Source: a bacterium
GTDB taxonomy: Bacteria; Zhuqueibacterota; QNDG01; DSAB01
Direction: 5' to 3'
NCBI GenBank assembly: GCA_011388275.1
Contig: DSAB01000121.1
Coordinates: 59,579 to 123,578 of the forward strand
Length of the DNA stretch: 64,000 nucleotides
Shown: in pieces, positions 57,319 to 64,000 of the stretch
How the letters are laid out: every line of letters begins with the position of its first letter
How positions within the stretch are numbered: the stretch's first letter is position 1
The notes under the pieces: model-generated
What the model saw: only the letters and a program-made list of their open reading frames with translations
Told to the model about the DNA's origin: nothing
Database searches by the model: none
Program-made: the position numbers and the translations under genes

Positions 57319-59529
57319 TCACATTTCCGTTTCCGATTCCGGATCAAAGGTCCGTTCGAAAAAATGGCGGAACCAGAATTGAACCTGTCCGCGCCGCGCG
57401 TGACGGCCCTGGGGGGGGCGATATCCATGCCGGCAATTGGGATAAAGCATCATCTCAAAGTCTTTGTTCAGGGTCTGCAGTTTTTCCACCAGCTGAAGGG
57501 TGTTCTGCATGTGAACATTGTCATCCATGGTGCCGTGTGTAATCAGTAAAATCCCCCGATATTGGTCCGCATGGGTCATAACCGATCCGAACGCATATCC
57601 TTCCGGATTGTCAATGGGCCGGTCCATATACCGTTCTGTATAGATCGAATCGTAAAGAAGCCAGTCTGTTACGGAAAAATCGGCGATTCCGTGAGTAAAA
57701 TATTCGGCTCCGCAGGTCAGCGCCATGCAGGCGACATAGCCGCCGTAACTTCCGCCGTGAATGCCGATGCGGAGGCTGTCAATAAAGGGCTTTTCGCGAA
57801 GCCATTGCACGGCCCGTATATAGTCCTGCATCTCCCAGTATCCCAGGCGGCGATGCATGTAGTCCATGCCGGTTTTTCCGAAATGACCGGATCCTCGATG
57901 GTCCACGGAAAAAACAATGATGCCCTCCTGGGCCAGATAGAAATGGCTGAGACGCGGATAACTGCGGGTGATGTTTTTCGATCCCGGACCGCCGTATACC
58001 GCGAATATGACCGGATAGGATTTCCCGGGATCGAAATCCGGAGGGAGTACCCATCGGGCCGGCAGATCGAAGCCGTCGGATCCCGGAATAGTGAAAAGCT
58101 CCGTTTTCCCAAGCGCGTACTCTTTCAGAAGAGGACTCATTCGGGTTCCCAGTGAGCGGATCGTATTTCCGGTTGCGCCTTTCAGCAGCATCTCGCCGGG
58201 ATGGTCGATGTCGCTGAAAACATCGATGAAAAAGGATCCCTCGAGCGATACACGGCAGCGATGCGTGCCCGGTGTTTGAGTCAGGGATGTCAACTCCTTT
58301 CCGTCGAGCGTGACGCAAAACAGATGGGTTTCCCTGCTGTCAAGTCCGGTACCATGGAAAAAAACCCGGTCGTGGCCGTTGTCGATCAAAAGGATGTCCT
58401 GCACCTGCCAGGGATCCGGCGTGAGCAGCCGGGCACGGTTTTCGTCCCAGATAAATCGATAAAGCTGCATCCATCCGCTTCGGTCGCTGCGGAAAAGGAA
58501 ATCCCGGTTGTTTTGAAGAAAGGAAATGTCTTCAAAAAACTCCACCCAGGTTTTTTGTTTTTCTTCATAGAGAAGCCGTTTACTCCCTTCCCGAGGGTCT
58601 GCCGAGTAGAGCCGCAGCGTGTTTTGTTCCCGGTTCATCCACTGGAAAAGCAGACAGCGGCTGTCCGGCGTCCAGAAAGGCCAGGCCACATAGTGATCGG
58701 CTTTGGGATCGGTATCCACCCAGACGATTTCTGCATCCTCCAGATGGACGATACCGAGCCGGACGGCGGGATTGGGATCACCGGGTTTGGGGTAATGCGC
58801 GGTTTCGAGATCGCCGTGCACTCCATCGGCGCGAAACAGCGGGAACACAGGGACATTCGAGTCGTCAAACCGCAGGAATGCGATCATTCGGCTGTCCGGA
58901 GACCACCAGAAAGCCGCATAGCGGGATCGGCGGCCCAGCACCTCCTCATAATAGACCCATGAGGCCCAGCCGTTATAGATGCTCTTCGATCCATCATGAG
59001 TCAGCCGGGTTTCCTCGCCGGACGCGATCTCCACGACATAGAGATCATGATCCCGGGTAAAAGCCACTCGGCTGAAATCCGGAGAAAAACGGGGATTTTT
59101 TTCTTCCGAAACGCTGGATGTCAGTGGTTTCCACAGCTGTTTGCGGGTATTGAAATAGGCGACGTCTCCTCGAGAAAGGAAGAGAAGATGCTCGAAATCA
59201 TTCGAGGCGGCGATATGGTCATTGAATTCGACATCATCGGGCAAACCCCTGCCGAGAACTGCAAAATCCCATGCGAGCTTCTTTTTTCCGGATTCGGCGT
59301 GTATCTTCCACAGGGCTGCGGATTCCGAGGAACCCTCTTCAGGGCTGAGTCGAAGCAAATAGGTATCGTCATCTATCCAGCGGACGATGTCGGGCAGAGG
59401 CTGAAACAGCCGGGGTTCACTGTTTTCATAGGCCTGTTCATAGGCAAGGCGGCGGTTTCCGGCTCCTCCTGCCGAACTCAGGGCCAGCACAAGAGTGAGT
59501 ACACAGTACAAACGTCGTTTCATTCGCAT
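57319..59529 (-). CDS. S9-family dipeptidyl peptidase (DPP IV type)
   Basis: This 736-residue exported peptidase cleaves X-Pro dipeptides from peptide N-termini. A signal peptide (LYCVLTLVLALSSAGGA) precedes the beta-propeller domain, which contains WVYYEEVLGR with the Glu pair that anchors the substrate N-terminus. The alpha/beta-hydrolase domain has the nucleophile in IHGGSYGGY (Ser594; Trp is more usual than the second Gly), the Asp in THGTMDDNVH and the His in NCRHGYR. VDHRGSGHFG is family-typical. The ATG at 59529 is preceded by AAGGAG nine bases away; an upstream frame start at 59604 would overlap the RidA gene. Confidence 0.93.
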   Translation of the reverse strand: MRMKRRLYCVLTLVLALSSAGGAGNRRLAYEQAYENSEPRLFQPLPDIVRWIDDDTYLLRLSPEEGSSESAALWKIHAESGKKKLAWDFAVLGRGLPDDVEFNDHIAASNDFEHLLFLSRGDVAYFNTRKQLWKPLTSSVSEEKNPRFSPDFSRVAFTRDHDLYVVEIASGEETRLTHDGSKSIYNGWASWVYYEEVLGRRSRYAAFWWSPDSRMIAFLRFDDSNVPVFPLFRADGVHGDLETAHYPKPGDPNPAVRLGIVHLEDAEIVWVDTDPKADHYVAWPFWTPDSRCLLFQWMNREQNTLRLYSADPREGSKRLLYEEKQKTWVEFFEDISFLQNNRDFLFRSDRSGWMQLYRFIWDENRARLLTPDPWQVQDILLIDNGHDRVFFHGTGLDSRETHLFCVTLDGKELTSLTQTPGTHRCRVSLEGSFFIDVFSDIDHPGEMLLKGATGNTIRSLGTRMSPLLKEYALGKTELFTIPGSDGFDLPARWVLPPDFDPGKSYPVIFAVYGGPGSKNITRSYPRLSHFYLAQEGIIVFSVDHRGSGHFGKTGMDYMHRRLGYWEMQDYIRAVQWLREKPFIDSLRIGIHGGSYGGYVACMALTCGAEYFTHGIADFSVTDWLLYDSIYTERYMDRPIDNPEGYAFGSVMTHADQYRGILLITHGTMDDNVHMQNTLQLVEKLQTLNKDFEMMLYPNCRHGYRPPQGRHARRGQVQFWFRHFFERTFDPESETEM

Positions 59530-59600
59530 TATGGTCTTCTCCTTGCTTGAACGATGGATTGTATTAAACAGATCTCTGTTCTGCTGCGGCAGACAGCCCC

Positions 59601-60041
59601 TCATTGTTTCCTGACAGCCACCATCATGATCTCAACAAGACCGTCTCTGGGAAGACGGCTGACTTCGACAACGGCCCTGGCCGGAAACGTTTCAGTAAAA
59701 AAGGTTTGATAGATTTCATTGAATCGGGGGTAATGGTTCATGTCGGTGATAAAGACCTGGCACTGAACCACATCGGCCAATCTGAAGCCGGCGGCTTTCA
59801 GCACGGCTCTTTGGTTGATCAGGGCCTGTCTGGCCTGGGCCTCGATTCCGCCTTCGGCAAACGCACCGGTTTGCGGATCAATGCCCAGCTGGCCGGAAAG
59901 ATACAGGGACGAGCCGATTCGAACAGCCTGTGAATAGGGACCGATGGCTTTTGGCGCGTTCTCCGTGTGGATCACCTCTTTGGTGACCGGTTGCGTGCAT
60001 GCCAGAACGATGAGGAATGAGAAAAAAAACATGTTTTTCAT
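59601..60041 (-). CDS. Lipoprotein RidA-family protein
   Basis: This 146-residue protein is a RidA/YjgF family member: IGPYSQAVRIGSSLYLSGQLGIDPQTG, the substrate-site Arg in FPARAVVEVSRLPRDGLVEIMMVAV, and the usual trimeric-barrel length. RidA hydrolyses reactive enamines and imines and is normally cytosolic. Here the first 15 residues form a lipoprotein signal (MKNMFFFSFLIVLACTQ, Cys15), so it should be in the envelope. AAGGAGG precedes the ATG at 60041, which overlaps the stop of the URO-D-family gene (ATGA). Confidence 0.88.
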   Translation of the reverse strand: MKNMFFFSFLIVLACTQPVTKEVIHTENAPKAIGPYSQAVRIGSSLYLSGQLGIDPQTGAFAEGGIEAQARQALINQRAVLKAAGFRLADVVQCQVFITDMNHYPRFNEIYQTFFTETFPARAVVEVSRLPRDGLVEIMMVAVRKQ

Positions 60042-61048
60042 GGCAGCCTCCTTAGATTCCATGATTCAAAAACCTGGAAAACATTTTCCGGCTTGGCACC
60101 CGGACCGAATTCGCATTGGGCGATCACCCCTCCATGCTCATAGAACGCCTCAAAGACTTCAAGGACCGCCTCGTCGACCGAGTCGGGCGTGCCCCGGGGT
60201 AAAATATGCTGTCTGTCGATCTCTCCCCAAAAAGTCAGCCGTCCCCGAAAGCGGTTTCCCAGATTTTGTATGCCCATGCAAAAAATCTGGCTGTTCAGGG
60301 CGTTGATACCGGCTTCGATCAGGTCCTCGATGATATCGACAATATGCCCGTCGGAATGCATGAAAACAAACTTATCGTATCTGCGGGCGATTTCCGCGTA
60401 ATCGGCATACATGGGCTTGAAATGCCGGCGAAACAGTACGGGCGAAACCATCAGACTGTTTTGAATGCCCCAGTCATCCATGATGACGATCGCATCCACG
60501 TCCGTCTGAGCCCAGACTTCAACCTCTTTCAGATAATGATCATGAATGATCCGCAACAGTTCAAACAGTTCCGGCGGCTGTTCAGCCAGATCGATCATGG
60601 CCTGTTCCATGGTTCGTATAAACTGAAGCCGTTCAAACGGCCTGATCAGGGTTCCCGCGAGAACGAAACAGTCTGTTTGCCGGCAGAATGCGTTCACCTC
60701 CTTCTGATCCACATGAAGGGTGGTTTCGGGGGCCTGAAAATTGGCCAGGTCTTCCCAGGAACTCAGCGCCGGTTCGCAGGCGATTCCAATGATACCGTCC
60801 TGTGTATTATGGAAAACACAGCCCCATTCATCCACATACACTCCCGCCTGATATCGTCGGCCCCGCGTCCTCAGCGGTTCGGTATAGTGGGCCGGTGCGG
60901 TCACCAGATCGTCGGGGTATCGGGTTTTCAGGTCTCGGACCTGAGACGGATAATGATTCTCTGCCCAGGGCAGAACCCATAACTGCCTGGGAATTCTGGG
61001 AGGATCCTGAAAACGCAGCGTTTTTTCGACCAGGGTTCGGGATGTCAT
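60038..61048 (-). CDS. Uroporphyrinogen-decarboxylase-superfamily protein
   Basis: This 336-residue TIM-barrel protein belongs to the URO-D/methyltransferase superfamily rather than to HemE itself: PLRTRGRRYQAGVYVDEWGCVFHNTQDGIIG, DDWGIQNSLMVSPVLFRRHFKPMYADYAEIARRYDKFVFMHSDGHI and LTFWGEIDRQHILPRGTPDSVDEAVLEV. Relatives include cobamide methyltransferase components and many uncharacterised proteins in sugar-degradation operons. The His in MHSDG could bind zinc. It is coupled by ATGA overlaps to the oxidoreductase upstream and RidA downstream, so it is probably part of the alpha-mannosidase operon. Confidence 0.85.
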   Translation of the reverse strand: MTSRTLVEKTLRFQDPPRIPRQLWVLPWAENHYPSQVRDLKTRYPDDLVTAPAHYTEPLRTRGRRYQAGVYVDEWGCVFHNTQDGIIGIACEPALSSWEDLANFQAPETTLHVDQKEVNAFCRQTDCFVLAGTLIRPFERLQFIRTMEQAMIDLAEQPPELFELLRIIHDHYLKEVEVWAQTDVDAIVIMDDWGIQNSLMVSPVLFRRHFKPMYADYAEIARRYDKFVFMHSDGHIVDIIEDLIEAGINALNSQIFCMGIQNLGNRFRGRLTFWGEIDRQHILPRGTPDSVDEAVLEVFEAFYEHGGVIAQCEFGPGAKPENVFQVFESWNLRRLP

Positions 61049-62286
61049 GACGAAGGCCCCCGGTCCGGAGGTATTCCCCCCGGGAAAAAACGGTAGTCAA
61101 GAAGGTTGACCCGGCGCCCGGAAGAGGCCCAGGGCAGCCCGATTTCAGAGGGCAGGGCAAACCGCTCGTAACAGTTTAACAGGGCTTCGGAAAGACCCGA
61201 TACCCAAAGACGGTTTTCGAATTCGTCGAAACGGATCTGTTCTCCGGGAAACGGCTTGATTTTCGTCATCGATTCCTGCATGCCGTTGATGCAAAGCGTC
61301 TGATTCCGGGCGGATTCAAGGCCGCACTCGATCTTCCGTAAATGATGGATCTGTTCGATGGCCCGGAAGAGCTTGAGAAATTGGGGGTCGACATCGGGAA
61401 ACCCGTACTGGATCTCTTCGGCAGATTCGGTCAAGGCGCGGAAACCGGATTGTGCGTCATAACGGATTCTGGCTTTTTCAAATTCGAAATCAAGCAAAGG
61501 TCCTGTTTCCTCACGGGTCACATGGGAAGCGATAAACAGAAATTCGATTTCCTGCCCGCTTCGGATCCGGACAGCACAGGTGTCGAAGTTTTCTATATTA
61601 TAGGCACGGTACAGTTCGGCTTTGATATCGAAAAGGCGGTCGTTTTGGGACGGTCTTGTTTCGAAAACACAGAGCATGCAGTGAAGAAAGTGAGCCATCG
61701 CGTTGTTGGCCGGACTGTCCAGAATCCACTGTCCATCGGCGGTCATTTGTTTGCCGGCCCATTCATTTCTTTGAAAATAGCCGTAATCTCGGGGCCAGAA
61801 GCAGAGAGATTTCAGACGCAGCGGCCGGCCGAAGACGCCATTTGAAATGTCCTTTTTCAGTTTTTGAACGGCAGCCGAAAAGGCCCACTGGTAACCGATC
61901 ATGATCCAGCGGCTGGATTGATCTCTTGTTCGAATCAAGGTGTCGACCTCCTGAATGGTGGCCGCGACGGGTTTTTCGCACAGGACGCAGCTTCCATTCT
62001 GCAGGGCGGTCGAGCTTTGTGCGGCATGCATATGAATGGGAGAGGCAATCACCGCCAGGTCCGCCTGGTAATTATCATAAAACCGGGCCAGAGAGTCATA
62101 GACGGGGACCTGTCTCTCGGTCAGTTCTTTCAGACGGGGACATCGTTCCGGATACGGGTCGACGCCTCCGACCAGTTCAACGGTTCCCTGGGGGATCCCA
62201 TCCAAAAGGGTGTTCAGGTAGTATTGCCCGTAACCGCCCAGTGCGGCCAGAACGATTTTCACGGGGTCGAAGGATTTCCGTTTCAT
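61045..62286 (-). CDS. Gfo/Idh/MocA-family oxidoreductase
   Basis: This 413-residue NAD(P)-dependent enzyme has an N-terminal Rossmann domain (KIVLAALGGYGQYYLNTLL, Gly-rich loop), AVIASPIHMHAAQSSTALQNGSCVLCEKPVAATIQE with the catalytic-region EKP motif, and a C-terminal alpha/beta dimer domain. The family oxidises or reduces sugars and inositol derivatives; the substrate is unknown. The ATG at 62286 overlaps the mannosidase stop (ATGA), and its own stop overlaps the URO-D-family gene. Confidence 0.9.
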   Translation of the reverse strand: MKRKSFDPVKIVLAALGGYGQYYLNTLLDGIPQGTVELVGGVDPYPERCPRLKELTERQVPVYDSLARFYDNYQADLAVIASPIHMHAAQSSTALQNGSCVLCEKPVAATIQEVDTLIRTRDQSSRWIMIGYQWAFSAAVQKLKKDISNGVFGRPLRLKSLCFWPRDYGYFQRNEWAGKQMTADGQWILDSPANNAMAHFLHCMLCVFETRPSQNDRLFDIKAELYRAYNIENFDTCAVRIRSGQEIEFLFIASHVTREETGPLLDFEFEKARIRYDAQSGFRALTESAEEIQYGFPDVDPQFLKLFRAIEQIHHLRKIECGLESARNQTLCINGMQESMTKIKPFPGEQIRFDEFENRLWVSGLSEALLNCYERFALPSEIGLPWASSGRRVNLLDYRFFPGGIPPDRGPSS

Positions 62287-64000
62287 GTCGGTTTCCTGCA
62301 GGATGCAGTCATGCAATTTTCCATCAAATCTGTTTCGAACCATGTTTCGGTCAGCGGATCGTAAGCCAGGGTTTTGATTTCCATGCTGTCGATTTCGACG
62401 GTCGTGCCTGTTTGCAGGACCGGCAGATGCAGGCGCGTATTGATTCGTCCGAGAGTCGGATTAAAGAGGCGGCACACGACCCAATTCGAATCCTCGCCTT
62501 TTTTCATGGCCGTGATCTGAATGCCGGGATCTTCAATGGAAAACAGGGCGGGCAAAGGGTCTTTTCCGCCGGCGGGATTGCAGGAAACGATGATCGGCGG
62601 CTGGTTCTTAACGGCGGCTTCTCCCGCGATTCGATTCAATCTGTCGTGAAAAGGTCCTCCCTGTATCCAGAATCGGAAGACATGGGTTCCCGTGTCCATT
62701 CGGGTTTCGTAACGATCCTGCCGAACAATGCATTCTTTTCCGTCCACCGGATGGCCGGAGTAAGCGGGAGAGCGAAGCAGCGAGAGGCGAAGCTCTCCGT
62801 CGACGCAGTCGAATCCATAGATTCGGTCGTTGATAATGGTCAGCAGCCGATTCTCTTCCGGCGGAGAGACGGCCATCCACCGCTGCGCCGTCCACTCACG
62901 GTTTTCCTGAAAGTGCTGCGTTCCATAGGCGTCTTCGCCCCGACAGATACCGGGCTTGAACGGCGTGGGCCAGCACCACTTCAGCATTCGGTCTTTTTCA
63001 TTCCAGTTCACAATCAATTCGATTTCGATTTCACGGCCGGTGAATGGAAACCGAACGCGTTGACACAATGTGGAGTCACGGTAAAAAAACAGGGATTCAA
63101 TCGTGGTTCGTACCGGACCGTTTTCGATGATGCGGACCGGGGGGAGCCTGCAAGCGGACACGCCGGAGGCCCGGGCGCTCTGTTCGGGTGTCATGAGGGC
63201 GAATTCGCCGGTTTGGCGGGAGAATGACTTTACATGCATTCCCCATGGATCGGCATTGTCCTTCATGATTCTGGCGCGTCCGGCTTCACTCATGACGAAT
63301 TCGAAGCCGTCACATCGATAACTCTGAATACGCCCTGTTTTTCTGTTGATCGAAATCGCACACGTTTTGTTGCCGAAAGTCCATATCATTCCGGCGGGTT
63401 GCTGTAAAGAGGGTTTGTCCTGAATCTTCACCGGTTCAAGAACCCAGCCGAGTCTCGTCATCCGTCCGGGCGGAAGAGTGGTACGGAAACAGATTCGTTT
63501 TCGCTGATCCGCCTGGATATTGCAGCTTTCTTTTTCCACCTGGCTGATGATTGCTTCCTGAAAGTCAGGATGGGGTACGGGCATAAGCCATCGGGATGAA
63601 TCGGTGTTGGGTTCTTCCGGCTGGAATTCGGCGGTGAAGATGTCGTCCACGGGAAAAGGATGCGGATTATAGATCAGCACAGGGAATTCCCCTGGCCGGG
63701 CTTCCGGCTGCCCCTGAAGCAGCCGGAAAAAGGCATGGACTTGTAACCGGTTGATCCGTTCCAGGCCATGATTCAGCCGCTGCAGGATATAGGATTCCAC
63801 TTCGGCAATCGAAGTTCCCGGCAGACAGTCGTGAAACTGGCAGAAGAGCAGATCATGAAGGGCTTCCTGCAAATCACGGCGGGGATAATCCATCAGGCCC
63901 GCAAGCGAGGCATGAAGGGTGATTTTTTCTCCGCGCAGGAAATCGTTTTCCAGGCGCCGGTGAAGCTGTTTGACCCGGGCCATGGAAGTATAGCAGCCAA
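62283..64000 (-). CDS. Glycoside hydrolase family 38 alpha-mannosidase, C-terminal part (cut by window edge)
   Basis: This is the last ~572 residues of a GH38 alpha-mannosidase. The reading frame is open to the window edge and begins GCYTSMARVKQLHRR, a typical GH38 stretch after the catalytic domain, followed by DLLFCQFHDCLPGTSIAEVE, the conserved three-helix-bundle motif. Beta-sandwich domains make up the rest. The nucleophile-bearing catalytic domain lies outside the window. With the oxidoreductase and URO-D-family protein it forms a coupled operon, probably for breakdown of mannose-containing glycans. Confidence 0.9.
   Translation of the reverse strand, partial: GCYTSMARVKQLHRRLENDFLRGEKITLHASLAGLMDYPRRDLQEALHDLLFCQFHDCLPGTSIAEVESYILQRLNHGLERINRLQVHAFFRLLQGQPEARPGEFPVLIYNPHPFPVDDIFTAEFQPEEPNTDSSRWLMPVPHPDFQEAIISQVEKESCNIQADQRKRICFRTTLPPGRMTRLGWVLEPVKIQDKPSLQQPAGMIWTFGNKTCAISINRKTGRIQSYRCDGFEFVMSEAGRARIMKDNADPWGMHVKSFSRQTGEFALMTPEQSARASGVSACRLPPVRIIENGPVRTTIESLFFYRDSTLCQRVRFPFTGREIEIELIVNWNEKDRMLKWCWPTPFKPGICRGEDAYGTQHFQENREWTAQRWMAVSPPEENRLLTIINDRIYGFDCVDGELRLSLLRSPAYSGHPVDGKECIVRQDRYETRMDTGTHVFRFWIQGGPFHDRLNRIAGEAAVKNQPPIIVSCNPAGGKDPLPALFSIEDPGIQITAMKKGEDSNWVVCRLFNPTLGRINTRLHLPVLQTGTTVEIDSMEIKTLAYDPLTETWFETDLMENCMTASCRKPT

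Noticed and set aside
57159-57428. Ninety-residue N-terminal extension of the CotH protein
   Set aside because: It would start upstream of the consensus promoter at 57196-57224 and inside the DPP IV gene; it shows no signal or domain.

Overview
The window reads as a contiguous piece of bacterial chromosome with moderate GC content. It looks like a diderm of the FCB superphylum outside the classical Bacteroidota (a KSB1-, Calditrichota- or Ignavibacteria-like lineage is my inference). Reasons: a giant SprA-type outer-membrane protein, a secreted papain-like protease ending in a YPNPFNP type IX secretion sorting domain, LptF/LptG, many lipoproteins, a DPP IV and an M28 peptidase, and ordinary sigma70 promoters with AAGGAGG-type ribosome sites. 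TTG and GTG starts are frequent, and ATGA/GTGA stop-start overlaps are very common. No tRNA, rRNA, CRISPR array, insertion sequence or phage gene was seen. No stretch longer than about 250 bases lacks a gene.

Layout. (1) 1-9966, minus strand: a compact unit with its own promoter at 10008-10036 that reads lysine-ketoglutarate reductase, saccharopine dehydrogenase, rsmI, a CDP-alcohol phosphatidyltransferase, panD, inositol-phosphate synthase, a MATE transporter, tmk, ctpA and ppdK (cut by the window edge). (2) 10103-16213: sprA on the minus strand, divergent from lptF. (3) 16457-28753, plus strand: lptF-lptG, then the origin-proximal block rpmH-rnpA-yidD-yidC-mnmE-mnmG-rsmG, with two perfect parS-like palindromes between mnmE and mnmG, then mfd. 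dnaA and parAB are not here. (4) 28791-32653: three parvulin-type periplasmic prolyl isomerases in a row. (5) 32858-40742: a compact operon with a tautomerase, a GH13_18 phosphorylase, an M20/M42-like protein, glucosyl-3-phosphoglycerate synthase, two more GT-B glycosyltransferases and a HAD protein. It is most simply read as glucosylglycerate (perhaps mannosylglucosylglycerate) compatible-solute metabolism. (6) 40894-52689: accessory genes on the plus strand, including a UPF0316 membrane protein, an SGNH hydrolase, a deoxyhypusine-synthase-like enzyme, a tocopherol-cyclase-family protein, the type IX secreted protease, DUF456 and other membrane proteins, an M28 peptidase, a double CDGSH iron-sulfur protein, a ureohydrolase with a possible leader peptide, and a YCF48-type lipoprotein. 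(7) A strong bidirectional terminator at 52778-52806 separates these from minus-strand genes: the CotH kinase / VTC-domain / DUF4956 operon, a DPP IV peptidase, a lipoprotein RidA, a URO-D-family protein, a Gfo/Idh/MocA oxidoreductase and a GH38 alpha-mannosidase cut by the right edge.

How the genes fit together. The envelope theme is strong: SprA, LptFG, YidC/YidD, CtpA, three periplasmic foldases, a type IX substrate and several secreted peptidases. Membrane-lipid capacity for phosphatidylinositol-type lipids is suggested by ino1 next to a CDP-alcohol phosphatidyltransferase. The most interesting stretches are the CotH-VTC-DUF4956 operon, the glucosylglycerate operon with its unassigned enzymes, the twin parS sites, and two start-site puzzles: a reductase gene that lacks any ATG/GTG/TTG start, and a ureohydrolase preceded by an overlapping 18-codon reading frame. 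All family names come from reading the protein sequences; no database search was run.
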